Part shown: in pieces, positions 33,329-42,841 of the stretch
How the letters are laid out: every line of letters begins with the position of its first letter
How positions within the stretch are numbered: the first letter of the stretch is position 1
From: an uncultured Lachnospiraceae bacterium
GTDB lineage: Bacteria; Bacillota; Clostridia; Lachnospirales; Lachnospiraceae
Reading direction: 5' to 3'
Length of the DNA: 64,000 nucleotides
Assembly (NCBI GenBank): GCA_910587935.1
Contig: CAJUNP010000009.1
Coordinates: 1 to 64,000 of the forward strand
The notes under the pieces: generated by a model
Databases searched by the model: none
Seen by the model: the letters and a program-made list of their open reading frames with translations, nothing else
Told to the model about the DNA's origin: nothing
Made by a program: the position numbers and the translations under genes

Positions 33329-33781
33329 TTATAGAGCCTGCAGCATCTGGGCGGGGTTGTCCGCCGCTTTTACTTTGCCGAAGGCTTTTATAATAATTCC
33401 GTCTTCATCGATCAGGTAAGTAGTGCGCACAACGCCCATGGTCTTCTTACCGTACATATTTTTTTCGTGCCACACATCGTAGGCTTTGATTGCAGACAAT
33501 TCCGAATCAGACAACAGAAGAAAGGGCAGATTATACTTTTCCTCAAATTTTTTGTGGGATGCAACGCTGTCTTTGCTGATTCCGATCACTACCGCTCCCT
33601 TTTCCGTAAACTGCGGATACAACTCGCCAAAGCCGCAAGCCTGACTGGTACAGCCGGGCGTATTGTCTTTGGGGTAGAAGTAAAGAACGATTTTCTTACC
33701 CTGAAAATCCTTCAGGCTGTGTTCTGTTCCGTTTTGATCCGATAAAATAAAATCAGGCGCTTTTGTTCCAATTTCTAACAT
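33329..33781 (-). CDS. bcp: Thiol peroxidase of the Bcp/PrxQ type
   Basis: A 150-residue peroxiredoxin that reduces peroxides using thioredoxin. The active-site segment YFYPKDNTPGCTSQACGFGE carries the peroxidatic Cys45 and a second Cys five residues on (the PrxQ CxxxxC arrangement). The later GVVRTTYLIDEDG and the final PAQMLQAL are typical. First gene of the pair with yaaA. Confidence 0.95.
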   Translation of the reverse strand: MLEIGTKAPDFILSDQNGTEHSLKDFQGKKIVLYFYPKDNTPGCTSQACGFGELYPQFTEKGAVVIGISKDSVASHKKFEEKYNLPFLLLSDSELSAIKAYDVWHEKNMYGKKTMGVVRTTYLIDEDGIIIKAFGKVKAADNPAQMLQAL

Positions 33782-33809
33782 AATGATCCTCCGTTTCCGA
33801 TTAAATTGT

Positions 33810-34066
33810 TTAATAAGGCGCAGACATTATAACGGAAAGCGCCTTTTCAAAAAATACTTTAAAACCCTGTTCCATATCCGTTTCTACCGTTTCATCTTCA
33901 AGACCATGATAGTATCTGCCGGAATGTATGTCAACCGATAAGGAATCTAAGGGGAAAACCGTTGGTTCAGCCACTTTCCATTTACCCTCCGGATATGGGT
34001 TCCGGGCTGCAGTTTTGCCGGATTGGTAGTTCCATACAGGATCTCTTTTAAATTTTCTATCTTCAT
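33810..34066 (-). pseudogene. Small frameshifted gene of unknown family
   Basis: The ATG at 34066 opens MKIENLKEILYGTTNPAKLQPGTH and then goes out of frame. A one-base shift near 34000 continues as NPYPEGKWKVAEPTVFPLDSL..HSGRYYHGLEDETVE..FFEKALSVIMSAPY to a stop at 33810, a plausible ~85-residue protein. I do not know the family. The ribosome site is poor. It lies between bcp and the Rpn-type nuclease gene. Confidence 0.55.
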
Positions 34067-34121
34067 ATCTTTTCTTTTTTTATATTGCCTTTTACTGACT
34101 TTACGAATCCTAATGTCCGGA

Positions 34122-35003
34122 TTATTCCGTTAAATTATACTCCTGATATAATTTTTTCCTTGCATCCTCGTCTGAAAGAAGTTCTAAATCCCGCAGGCGT
34201 CCGTCCTTTTGCAAGTATTGTACCAGTTGAATCATCAGCTCCCTGCCTTTTATAATTCCCTCTTCTCTGGCGATTTTCTTTTCATTCTCAATGTGGGCCT
34301 GCTCATCATATTCTGACAGTAACATGGAACATACCTCCTCGCGATTTTCTCTTAAGATTTTCTCCAGTATTCCTTCATTGATACATTCTTCCACAGCACG
34401 GTCAATGGCTTCCCGGATCGAAACTTTACGTTTTTTATTCTCTCTTACTTTTTCAATAAATAAAGAATATTCCTCCAGCTTGCGGCACTTCCTCATGATC
34501 TCCCGGTTCTGTCCGTAATTAATATTCAGCATGACTGCATGGCAGTCGATCGCTGCGTTCCCCCTGTTCATCCCTTCCGGAAAGGCGCTGTGTAAATGGA
34601 ATACCTGACGCTCCGGCTGCATCCTGGTTCCGTTATAAAAAACCACAAACTGCGGAAAGGGTAACTGAATCTGTTTGCTGCCGTAAATATCCCTATCGTC
34701 CCCTGTCATTATTTTCCGGTATAAATCCGCAAAATAGAACAACCCCCTCAGCGGAAGATTAGGACTATAAGTACTTTGATGCTCATAAAGATTCAGAATA
34801 TCCTTAACCAGAAAGGATACATCATTTTTCATACCCATATATACAGCATCTTCCAGTGTATTGATCTCCATATCCTCCGGATTACCATAGTCCGTACCGT
34901 TAATGGCATTATAAAGCTGTAACAAATCCTCCTTCTCCCGAAAAATCAGTTTGAACAGTCTGTCCTTATACTCCCTGTTCACACAATTTCGTTCATTTCC
35001 CAT
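34122..35003 (-). CDS. Rpn family recombination-promoting nuclease/putative transposase
   Basis: A 293-residue PD-(D/E)XK-type protein of the Rpn/YhgA-like group. The N-terminal KDRLFKLIFREKEDLLQLYNAINGTDY and DVSFLVKDILNLYEHQSTYSPNLPLRGLFYFADLYRKI match the family, with the Glu of EHQST and an upstream Asp as likely nuclease residues. The C-terminal helical part includes a Glu/Arg-rich region. RpnA of E. coli cuts DNA and promotes RecA-independent recombination, while many Firmicute copies are uncharacterised and multicopy. The promoter TTGACA-17-TAAAGT lies upstream. Marks the right end of the accessory segment. Confidence 0.88.
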   Translation of the reverse strand: MGNERNCVNREYKDRLFKLIFREKEDLLQLYNAINGTDYGNPEDMEINTLEDAVYMGMKNDVSFLVKDILNLYEHQSTYSPNLPLRGLFYFADLYRKIMTGDDRDIYGSKQIQLPFPQFVVFYNGTRMQPERQVFHLHSAFPEGMNRGNAAIDCHAVMLNINYGQNREIMRKCRKLEEYSLFIEKVRENKKRKVSIREAIDRAVEECINEGILEKILRENREEVCSMLLSEYDEQAHIENEKKIAREEGIIKGRELMIQLVQYLQKDGRLRDLELLSDEDARKKLYQEYNLTE

Positions 35004-35316
35004 AGACTACCTCCATTATAAGTTTTTTTAATAAATCCTGCAAGACTGAAATATGGCTGATAAAGCCGGAATTTGTAGAATCTGTAAGACTCTGTTTTAG
35101 AAAATATAAGAAATTCATGGATAATTAACAGTTTTACTTTATCGTAATATCATTTACCTGTCAAGTAAATATCCATAACTTAACCTCCGGTTACAAAAAA
35201 TGCCCGTTTCTTAATTATGGCTCCATTGAAAGTAAACGCTTCTCCGGTTATACTGTTTTTAAACAGACACATGACGGGAAATAATGTTTTAGAAATCAGA
35301 AAGGACCGGGATTATA
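35004..35316. other. Divergent intergenic region
   Basis: 313 AT-rich bases between divergent genes. It contains the minus-strand promoter TTGACA (35159-35164), 17 bases, TAAAGT (35136-35141) for the Rpn-type gene, and a short inverted repeat ATTTAC/GTAAAT around 35153-35170 over its -35. No RNA gene or plus-strand ORF with a good ribosome site is seen before the XRE gene. Confidence 0.5.
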
Positions 35317-36378
35317 ATGGAAATGAAAATAGGAGCCAGACTGGCAGAACTTCGCAGAAAAAAAGGACTGACGCAGGAACAGCTTGCGGAAAAGCTTGGA
35401 ATCTCAGCGCCAGCCGTCAGCAAATGGGAAACGAATAATTCCTATCCTGACATTACCCTGCTGTGTCCCCTTGCAAGGGCTTTGGATACAAATGTGAATA
35501 CCCTGCTGCAGTTTGACGAGGGCCTTACGGAATCGGATATTATTGAAAAGACGAATACCATTATCAAAACAGCCAGGGATAAGGGAGCCGAGGCAGTTGA
35601 AAAAGAAATTCTTGACCTGCTGCACAAGTATCCCGACTCTGTTCCCCTGAAATTTTATAGCGCCATAGCATGGGACACTTTTTTTCTGGTCTTTCCCACA
35701 ATCGAAGAAGAAACAAAAAAACGCTGGAGGGAATTAAAAAAAGAACTGCTTACCGAAGTCCGCCTGTCGGGAACCGGCGCCTACTGGCAGACTGCTACCC
35801 TGCAGCTTGCTACGGCCTCGATACAGGAAAACGATCTTGAAAAAGCCGAACAGCTTTTAAAAGAATTGCCGGAGCATGCCGTAGACCCTACGGTTACATG
35901 GTCGCTTTTTTATCTGAAAAAGGAACAGCCCGAAGAAGCCCTGAAAACAACCCAGAAACGTTTATATTCTCTGGTACGCCATGTACTCGAGTGTCTTAGT
36001 ATTATGCTTAATCCCCAAATCGTTCCGGATATGGAGCAGGAGCTTAAAATCTGCCGGGTATATAAAACCGTCGATACGCTTTTTGGCTGCAGCGGTATGT
36101 ATGACGGTTTGTTTTTGATGATTTATCTTCAGATGAACCGTCCGGAGGACGCCGAAGCCTGTCTGGAACGTTACATCGATGCGCTTACAGGACCGGCCCT
36201 TCTGCCAAAACCGTTTCTTTTCTCGCCGGGCCTTCCCATAAAGGAAGAAGCCCGGCCGGCGTCTTCGGCCGAGCTCCGCAAAATGCTTTTAAAAGGACTG
36301 GAAGACGAACAGTACCGCGAATTCCTGCAGCGGCCCCGATGTCAAAAAGCGCTGGAAAGGCTAAAAGCAAGTCTGTAA
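35317..36378 (+). CDS. XRE family transcriptional regulator
   Basis: A 353-residue regulator. The N-terminal helix-turn-helix (about residues 4-60: LAELRRKKGLTQEQLAEKLG, then PAVSKWETNNSYPDITLLCPLARAL) is the Cro/C1 type often seen next to ABC exporters. The C-terminal ~280 residues are helical, with repeats resembling TPR hairpins (AEQLLKELPEHAVDPTVTWSLFYL, AEACLERYIDA), probably for ligand or protein binding. The ATG is 12 bases after AAAGGA; a second ATG two codons on is equally possible. It converges on the ABC exporter pair, which it may control. Confidence 0.88.
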   Translation: MEMKIGARLAELRRKKGLTQEQLAEKLGISAPAVSKWETNNSYPDITLLCPLARALDTNVNTLLQFDEGLTESDIIEKTNTIIKTARDKGAEAVEKEILDLLHKYPDSVPLKFYSAIAWDTFFLVFPTIEEETKKRWRELKKELLTEVRLSGTGAYWQTATLQLATASIQENDLEKAEQLLKELPEHAVDPTVTWSLFYLKKEQPEEALKTTQKRLYSLVRHVLECLSIMLNPQIVPDMEQELKICRVYKTVDTLFGCSGMYDGLFLMIYLQMNRPEDAEACLERYIDALTGPALLPKPFLFSPGLPIKEEARPASSAELRKMLLKGLEDEQYREFLQRPRCQKALERLKASL

Positions 36379-36400
36379 TCCACAGTGTGCCCGGCGCCCT

Positions 36401-38254
36401 TTAAGCCGACGTCTGTTCAAATTGTGAATTATACAGTTCCGCATAGAATCCGCCCATGGCAAGAAGCTCTTCATGACTTCCCTGCTCCACAATATCTCCA
36501 TCCTTCATAACCAGAATTACATCCGCGTCCTTAATCGTGGAAAGCCTGTGGGCAATCACAAAGCTGGTCCGGCCCTTCATCAGGTTATTCATGGCTTTCT
36601 GAATACGCGCCTCCGTGCGGGTATCCACAGAGCTGGTCGCCTCGTCCAGAATCAGAATCGGATTGTCCGCCAGAATGGCTCTGGCAATCGTCAGAAGCTG
36701 CTTTTGCCCTTGGGAAACATTGCTGGCGTCTTCATTCAGTTCCATATTGTAACCGCCGGGAAGGGTTGAGATAAAATGATGGGCGTGGGCCGCTTTTGCG
36801 GCGGCAATTACTTCCTCGTCCGATGCCTCCAGCCGTCCGTAACGGATATTTTCCATAATGGTTCCTTTAAACAGCCAGGTATCCTGAAGAACCATCCCAA
36901 AATTCTCACGCAGTATACTGCGGTCAAAATCCTTTACATTATTTCCATCCACCAGAATAGCGCCGCCGTTCACATCATAGAAACGCATCAGCAGTTTTAC
37001 CATAGTGGTCTTGCCTGCCCCGGTAGGCCCTACAATCGCCGCCGTCTGCCCCGGCTTTATTTCACAGCTGAAATCATGTACGATGGTTTTCTCCGGAACA
37101 TAGCCGAAGCTTACGTGTTCAAAAGTAACCCGTCCCTCCATGCCCGCCGGTTCCACGGGATGACCGGAAGCCTGTTCTTCCTCTTCCTCATTTAAAAATT
37201 CAAATACACGCTCTGCCGCGGCCGCCGTTGACTGGAACATATTAGATACCTGCGCCAGCTGTATGATAGGCTGCGTAAAGCTTTTTACATACTGGATAAA
37301 CGCCTGGATCTCTCCCACTTCAATGACGCCCCGTATCGCCAGTATACTTCCCGAAACCGCTACGGCCACATATCCCAGGTTTCCGACAAACATCATAACG
37401 GGCTGCATCAGTCCGGAGAGAAACTGGGATTTCCATGCCGATCTGTAAAGTTCCCGGTTCGTGGCTTCAAAAGTTTCCAGCGTTTTTTCTTCCCGGTTAA
37501 AAGCTTTAATAATATTCTGACCGCCGTAGGTTTCCTCAATCTGGCCGTTGATCTCACCCAGTGTACGCTGCTGCGCCACAAAATACTTTTGTGAATGTTT
37601 CATTACAAATCCGATAAGGATACCGGAAACCGGCAGGATCACCAGCGCAATCAGGGTCATCAGGGGGCTGATGCCAAGCATCATGACAAGTGTTCCCACC
37701 AGCATGGTTACGGAAGTAATCAGGGTTGTAATACTCTGGCTCAGACTCTGCCCCAGGGTATCCACATCGTTGGTTATACGGGAAAGCACTTCGCCTACCG
37801 TTCTGCTTTCAAAGTACTTCATGGGCATCCGGTTGATTTTCTCGGATATCTCCCGGCGGAACCGGTAGCAGAGTTTTTGCGACACTCCTGTCATTATCCA
37901 TCCCTGAATAAATGAAAAGACGGCGCTGATTACGTAGAGGGCCGCTAAAAAAAGCAAAATCTGCGCAATTTTCGTAAAATTGATTCCTCCCGTTCCCGTA
38001 AGCTTCGCCATCAGACCGGTAAAAAGCTCCGTAGTGGCCTTACTTAAAACCTTCGGCCCCACAACGTTAAAAACGGTGCTTCCCACGGCAAAAACCATCA
38101 CCGCAAGAATGGCGTACTTAAAATTCCCCATATAGCGGATCAGCTTTCCGATGGTCCCTTTAAAGTCTTTCGCTTTTTCACCGGGCATCATTCCGCCGCC
38201 GGGCCCGTGTCCCATTCCCCTGGGACGCCCTGACTGTCTTGTATGCTCGCTCAT
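36401..38254 (-). CDS. ABC exporter half-transporter, subunit B
   Basis: A 617-residue fused membrane/ATPase protein of the multidrug/lipid exporter class. Six membrane helices (about 45-340) precede the ATPase with Walker A GPTGAGKTT, signature VSQGQKQLL and Walker B ILILDEATSSVD, which keeps the catalytic Glu. The N-terminal ~35 residues are Gly/Pro/Arg rich. The start overlaps the stop of the next upstream gene by one base (TAATG), so the two are translated together as a heterodimer, like BmrCD-type pumps. Confidence 0.94.
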   Translation of the reverse strand: MSEHTRQSGRPRGMGHGPGGGMMPGEKAKDFKGTIGKLIRYMGNFKYAILAVMVFAVGSTVFNVVGPKVLSKATTELFTGLMAKLTGTGGINFTKIAQILLFLAALYVISAVFSFIQGWIMTGVSQKLCYRFRREISEKINRMPMKYFESRTVGEVLSRITNDVDTLGQSLSQSITTLITSVTMLVGTLVMMLGISPLMTLIALVILPVSGILIGFVMKHSQKYFVAQQRTLGEINGQIEETYGGQNIIKAFNREEKTLETFEATNRELYRSAWKSQFLSGLMQPVMMFVGNLGYVAVAVSGSILAIRGVIEVGEIQAFIQYVKSFTQPIIQLAQVSNMFQSTAAAAERVFEFLNEEEEEQASGHPVEPAGMEGRVTFEHVSFGYVPEKTIVHDFSCEIKPGQTAAIVGPTGAGKTTMVKLLMRFYDVNGGAILVDGNNVKDFDRSILRENFGMVLQDTWLFKGTIMENIRYGRLEASDEEVIAAAKAAHAHHFISTLPGGYNMELNEDASNVSQGQKQLLTIARAILADNPILILDEATSSVDTRTEARIQKAMNNLMKGRTSFVIAHRLSTIKDADVILVMKDGDIVEQGSHEELLAMGGFYAELYNSQFEQTSA

Positions 38255-40302
38255 TATGCCGTTCCTCCTTTCAGTTCCGCTTCGGAAAGCTGCGATCTTG
38301 CAATTTCCTGATACGTTTCACAGCTTTTAAGCAGTTCTTCATGGGTTCCTCTCCCCACAATTTTCCCTTCATCCAGAACAAGAATCTGGTCCGCGTGTAA
38401 AATTGTGCTGATGCGCTGCGCCACTATGATTACGGCGGCATCCCGCATCTTTTCCGTCAGCGCACGGCGAAGCGCCACATCGGTCTTGTAATCCAGCGCC
38501 GAAAAGCTGTCGTCAAAAAGAAAGATTTTTGAATCCTTGGCGATTGCCCTGGCAATCGAGAGACGCTGCTTCTGCCCCCCCGATACATTGGTTCCGCCCT
38601 GCGCAATCTCACTGTGATAGCCCTCCGGCTTCTCCGTAATAAACTCCTCCGCCTGCGCAATGCGGGCCGCTTCCGCCATAGCTTCATCCGTGATGTGGCT
38701 GCCTCCGAATTTAATGTTGGATGCGATGTCCCCGGAAAACAAAACGCCTTTCTGCGGGACAAATCCTAAAAGGGAACGGAGCTTATGCTGGCTGATATCC
38801 CGGATATCCACGCCATCTATTGTAATTTTGCCGCCGGTCACATCATAAAACCGGGGAATTAAATGTAGCAGCGTGGATTTTCCGCATCCGGTGCTTCCGA
38901 TAATAGCTGTAGTCATACCGGGAAGCGCCGTAAAATCTATATCCTTTAAAGCGTCTTCGTCGGCGTCAGGATAACGGAACGATACATGCTCAAACCGTAC
39001 CTCGCCTTTTACCTGCTCCAGCTGTCCGTCTTTCACAGATTCCTTATCCGTAATGCCCGGCTCCGTATTCAATACTTCGTCGATACGCTCCGCCGCCACG
39101 CCGGCACGGGGCAGCATGATGGAAATCATAGTGATCATCAAAAACGCCGAAACGATCTGCATGGTATACGTAATAAATGCAAGCATATCGCCGACCTGAA
39201 GATTGCCCAGATCAATACCTTTCGCTCCGAACCATACGATCAGAAGCGTAATACCGTTCATAATCAGCATCATAAGAGGCATCATAAAGTTCATCACCCG
39301 GGATGTAAAGAGCTGCGTTCCCATCAGGTCGCGATTCGCCTTATCAAAGCGTTTTTCTTCAAAGCGTTCACGACTGAAAGCGCGGATTACCGGCACTCCT
39401 GTCAGAATTTCTCTGGATACCAGATTCAGCCGATCCACTAAAGTCTGCATCTTTTTGAACCGGGGCATGGCGATCTGCATCAACACTAAAACCACTAAAA
39501 TAATCACGGCCACCGCCACGCCGATTATCCACCCCATTCCGGTTCTGGTTCCCATTACCTTCACAACGCCTCCGATACCGATAATCGGCGCATAGAGAAC
39601 AATCCTGAGAAGCATTACGCATACCATCTGTACCTGCTGGATGTCGTTGGTGCTTCTGGTAATCAGGGAAGCCGTAGAAAACCGGTCCATTTCCGCATGG
39701 GAAAAAGATACCACTTTCCGAAATACTTTTTCACGCAGATCCCTGCCTATTTTTGCCGCTACGCGGGAAGCAAGCAGACCCGTAAGAATGGCCGCCGCCA
39801 TCATGATCACGGAGAGCAGAAGCATTTTGCCTCCGGTAAGCCACAGGTAATCGGTCTGAATCCGGCCAAGGTTCATGCCTGATGCCCGGTACTCTTCCTG
39901 CACGGAAAGAATAGCGCTCTGAGTAATCAGGGAATCGCTCATACCGGCAATGTCTTCCGCAGATAAAAGAGCCATGGGCACCGCAAGAATTTCTTCTAAT
40001 TCCTTAATTGTCTCCGCTTCATCCGTATTGAGGATGTAAATGCCGTCTTCATCAAGAGTATACGCCGCCTCCACCGCAGCCGCCTCCTCTTTTTGCAACA
40101 ACAGGCTTAACTTATCCAAAGTTTCCGCCCGCATTTTTTGCGGCGCCACACTGTCAATTCCCTGCTGGCCGATACCGATATCCACAATATCCGCCGTATA
40201 TTGGGGCAAAGCCAGATCGCAGAGAGCCTGCACCACTAAAAGAGCTAAAATTGCCAGCGCTGAAAGCCTGGAATCCTTTAAATATTTCAGAATCTTCGTC
40301 AT
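38254..40302 (-). CDS. ABC exporter half-transporter, subunit A (degenerate site)
   Basis: A 682-residue partner of the preceding protein. It has an extra outer loop of about 100 residues between membrane helices 1 and 2 (about 40-145), usual for this Firmicute pair. The ATPase has Walker A GSTGCGKSTL, signature VSGGQKQRL, and a Walker B that reads FLFDDSFSALD, with Asp in place of the catalytic Glu. One of the two ATP sites of the heterodimer is therefore probably inactive. A MarR-type regulator, common with such pairs, is absent; the convergent XRE gene may replace it. Substrate unknown. Confidence 0.94.
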   Translation of the reverse strand: MTKILKYLKDSRLSALAILALLVVQALCDLALPQYTADIVDIGIGQQGIDSVAPQKMRAETLDKLSLLLQKEEAAAVEAAYTLDEDGIYILNTDEAETIKELEEILAVPMALLSAEDIAGMSDSLITQSAILSVQEEYRASGMNLGRIQTDYLWLTGGKMLLLSVIMMAAAILTGLLASRVAAKIGRDLREKVFRKVVSFSHAEMDRFSTASLITRSTNDIQQVQMVCVMLLRIVLYAPIIGIGGVVKVMGTRTGMGWIIGVAVAVIILVVLVLMQIAMPRFKKMQTLVDRLNLVSREILTGVPVIRAFSRERFEEKRFDKANRDLMGTQLFTSRVMNFMMPLMMLIMNGITLLIVWFGAKGIDLGNLQVGDMLAFITYTMQIVSAFLMITMISIMLPRAGVAAERIDEVLNTEPGITDKESVKDGQLEQVKGEVRFEHVSFRYPDADEDALKDIDFTALPGMTTAIIGSTGCGKSTLLHLIPRFYDVTGGKITIDGVDIRDISQHKLRSLLGFVPQKGVLFSGDIASNIKFGGSHITDEAMAEAARIAQAEEFITEKPEGYHSEIAQGGTNVSGGQKQRLSIARAIAKDSKIFLFDDSFSALDYKTDVALRRALTEKMRDAAVIIVAQRISTILHADQILVLDEGKIVGRGTHEELLKSCETYQEIARSQLSEAELKGGTA

Positions 40303-40424
40303 TTCACGACCCCTTTCCGAACACCATTTTCCGGTAAATTTTTACAAGGCGTTATGTATTCATAGTATCTGATTATAAAAAATCGGAAGAGTGAAGTCAA
40401 TTAACGATTCATAAACTTTAAATA

Positions 40425-40490
40425 AAAAAAGAAGTATTGCAGCGGCATATATCCTCTCTCCGGATCAGGGAATATATGCCGTTGCAATGC
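40425..40490 (-). terminator. Strong terminator of the GntR-ABC operon
   Basis: A stem of about 19 pairs (40436-40454 with 40469-40488, one bulge, one GU) is followed on the minus strand by CTTTTTTTATTT. It lies 8 bases past the last permease stop. Confidence 0.9.
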
Positions 40491-40497
40491 TTTCCTT

Positions 40498-41238
40498 TTA
40501 TAAGGTTACCCTTTGTTTTTTTAATATAAGCAGCGCTATTAAGATTCCGGCCCCGGTTCCGCACAGCAGCGCCGCCATCAGTCCGGTTCCTGTGACGCCT
40601 CCGGCCAGATCCATAAGCAAATTTCCCGCTTTGCCCGCCAGGGAATCCGGATGCTTTTTTCCCGCTGAAAGAAGCCTTGGAATACCCATAAAACCCAGCA
40701 TCCAAAAGGCCCATATGCCCCAGTAAAATTTCGTGCTGAATTTCATGATTAACGCGCCCAGAAGAAGAATTAATGACGGCAGCCCCAGCACAAAGCCAAT
40801 AAAAACAGCAGGTCTTCCAAGTATCCAGTCTATATCCATTCCGCATACAGCGCCAGGATACAGCACCGGGTAAAGCGCTCTTTCCAGAAAATTGACAAGC
40901 TTAACTATCCCCAGAATTATAAGACCATTCAGCACCATACACAAATACCTTGCCGGTACAAAGTATCTTCTGGCTTTTCCCATGGAAACGGCCAGGTTAA
41001 AGTCGTATTGTACGGAAAAAATGCCTCCGAACAAAAACATGGCCTCTCCGAACATAAGCGAAAGAATCGCCCCTACATTAGCATAGCTTCCTTCCGATTT
41101 ACCCACTGTTACCATGCCAATCAGGATAAACACCATTCCCAGCAGGGCTCCTGCCGCCGAAATACCGGCATAAGAAAAGATTTCTTTATAATTAATCCGA
41201 AACGTCTGTCTTAAAGTGTTACCAAACTCTTTCATCAC
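40498..41238 (-). CDS. Permease of the YtrA-type ABC operon (second)
   Basis: A 246-residue membrane protein with six segments and a cytoplasmic start (MMKEFGNTLRQTFRINYKEIF). It resembles the permeases linked to GntR/YtrA-type ATPases but I cannot name a family. AGGAGG is 5 bases before the first ATG and 8 before the second (41235); the second is slightly better. The 30-bp repeat fills the gap before it. Last gene of the operon. Confidence 0.75.
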   Translation of the reverse strand: MMKEFGNTLRQTFRINYKEIFSYAGISAAGALLGMVFILIGMVTVGKSEGSYANVGAILSLMFGEAMFLFGGIFSVQYDFNLAVSMGKARRYFVPARYLCMVLNGLIILGIVKLVNFLERALYPVLYPGAVCGMDIDWILGRPAVFIGFVLGLPSLILLLGALIMKFSTKFYWGIWAFWMLGFMGIPRLLSAGKKHPDSLAGKAGNLLMDLAGGVTGTGLMAALLCGTGAGILIALLILKKQRVTL

Positions 41239-41249
41239 TACCTCCTTGC

Positions 41250-41279
41250 TGCCAACAGCCCGCGAATTTGGACGTCGGC
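41250..41279. repeat. 30-bp dispersed element, copy 2 (permease-permease gap)
   Basis: 27 of 30 bases match 15993-16022. It starts 6 bases after the stop of one permease and ends next to the ribosome site of the next, the same placement as copy 1. Confidence 0.8.
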
Positions 41280-41285
41280 TGCCAG

Positions 41286-41960
41286 TTACATAAACTGCAG
41301 ATTCTTTTTTCTGACAATTGTATAAAACACCGTAATAATGCTCAAATCCAGAACCGCTCCGACCAGTAAGATCCAGGGAGCCTTAAGAATTTTTAAATCG
41401 GCGCCGGATAGGTCTATCAAATCCATGCTTCCCCCGACGGATACCATGCCAATTATTACGCTACCGATAACGGCCATTAATACGGCTATATAGACAATCA
41501 TTCCTATTGACTTTCCAAAGCGCATGGTGGCCGCGGCAATCAGATTCGCCATTGCAAGCCAAATAAAATATAGGCCCGCCACGCCCATAAGGTATCCTGT
41601 AAGAAGATTCCAGATCCGTGCGTCGAAAAAGTAAAAAAATATATAGAACGCCGCCACATACTCGGCAATCACCAGATGCTGCATGACCTGCATGGCAATA
41701 AAGCTCATCTTTCTGCCGCTGCCCAAAGACACGGTTAGGGGAAAATAAATCTGCTGATTATTAAACGCATTTACAAAGGCAAGTATTATCGACATCATGA
41801 TCAGGTAGGAAGGAAGCTGCTTTCCCATTTCTTCCATGAAATTCTCGCCGCTCATAAACGTTATAAATGCAACGATTCCAATCACCCATACTCCCATCAT
41901 AAGCGCTGTTTTTTCTAATATTGCCCCCCAGTAAAGCAGATTTCGTCCGATTCCTTTCAT
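41286..41960 (-). CDS. Permease of the YtrA-type ABC operon (first)
   Basis: A 224-residue protein with six hydrophobic segments. ATG 41960 overlaps the ATPase stop (ATGA) and follows AAGGAGG by about 10 bases, so the two are coupled; the longer frame to 41984 lies inside the ATPase gene. No family beyond ABC-2-like is recognised. Confidence 0.78.
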   Translation of the reverse strand: MKGIGRNLLYWGAILEKTALMMGVWVIGIVAFITFMSGENFMEEMGKQLPSYLIMMSIILAFVNAFNNQQIYFPLTVSLGSGRKMSFIAMQVMQHLVIAEYVAAFYIFFYFFDARIWNLLTGYLMGVAGLYFIWLAMANLIAAATMRFGKSIGMIVYIAVLMAVIGSVIIGMVSVGGSMDLIDLSGADLKILKAPWILLVGAVLDLSIITVFYTIVRKKNLQFM

Positions 41961-42841
41961 TTGCTTTCCGCCTCCTTGCCGCACATTGCTACAAACACTT
42001 GCTGAAGGTTCATTGGCTGTATGGATAATTCCGCATTTTCAGGTATTGTCTCGCCGGGTTTTAAAAGAACCGTTACGCCTTTGCTGCGTCCCAGTTTTTC
42101 GGGATGATAAACCTTCCGCCCTTCCACGGCGCGGTCCACTTCTTCTTCTTTACCGCTGATATGACGGCTCCTTTCCAACAGCTCCTGGGTATTTTCTTTT
42201 AGCAGGATACGCCCTTTATCAAGGATAATCACTTCCTCGAAAACGTCCGCCGCTTCCTCAATAATGTGCGTGGATATAACAAAGGTACGTCCGCTTTCCG
42301 AAAATTCCTCCAGCAGAATTCTGTAAAAAGCTTCTCTTGTCACCACATCCAATCCCGCAACCGGTTCATCCAGTAAGGTAAAATCGGCCTTGCTGGCCAA
42401 AGCCACAATAATGGTGACCATGGACATCATGCCTTTGGAAAGCCTGTTGATCCGTTTATTGACATCCAGTTCAAACTCCCGTATCAGCTTCTTAGCCATC
42501 TGCTTATCCCACGCCGGCATATAAATAGAAGCCGCCCGCAGGTATTCCTTAACCTTCATGGTATTGGCGCCGTTGCCGTTCATGGGATTGAGCTCTCTGG
42601 AAAAACAAATGTGGTTCAGCGCCTCCTGCTTCTCCCAGACAGGCCCCCCGTTATAGGATATCTCTCCTTTTGTCGCCGGATTCTGTCCCGACAGAATAGA
42701 TAAAAGGGTGGTCTTCCCGGCTCCGTTTCTTCCGATCAATCCGTAAATTTTGCCTCTTTCAAGCTCCAGCGTCACATCCTGAAGCACATCTTTTTTTCCG
42801 TAGGTTTTAATTAAATTATTGCAGATCAGTTTATCGTTCAT
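41957..42841 (-). CDS. ABC transporter ATPase (YtrB-like)
   Basis: A 294-residue ATPase with Walker A GRNGAGKT (about 38-45), signature RLSKGMMSMVTI, Walker B FTLLDEPVAGLD and H-loop STHIIEE, plus a ~60-residue C-terminal extension typical of YtrB/YxlF-like proteins. ATG 42841 follows GGAGG by 8 bases and overlaps the GntR gene's end. In Bacillus, YtrABCDEF responds to cell-wall antibiotics; a similar role here is inference. Confidence 0.92.
   Translation of the reverse strand: MNDKLICNNLIKTYGKKDVLQDVTLELERGKIYGLIGRNGAGKTTLLSILSGQNPATKGEISYNGGPVWEKQEALNHICFSRELNPMNGNGANTMKVKEYLRAASIYMPAWDKQMAKKLIREFELDVNKRINRLSKGMMSMVTIIVALASKADFTLLDEPVAGLDVVTREAFYRILLEEFSESGRTFVISTHIIEEAADVFEEVIILDKGRILLKENTQELLERSRHISGKEEEVDRAVEGRKVYHPEKLGRSKGVTVLLKPGETIPENAELSIQPMNLQQVFVAMCGKEAESK

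Noticed and set aside
34122..35003. An insertion sequence at the Rpn-type gene
   Set aside because: No terminal inverted repeats or target duplication could be seen; Rpn proteins are transposase-like by fold only.
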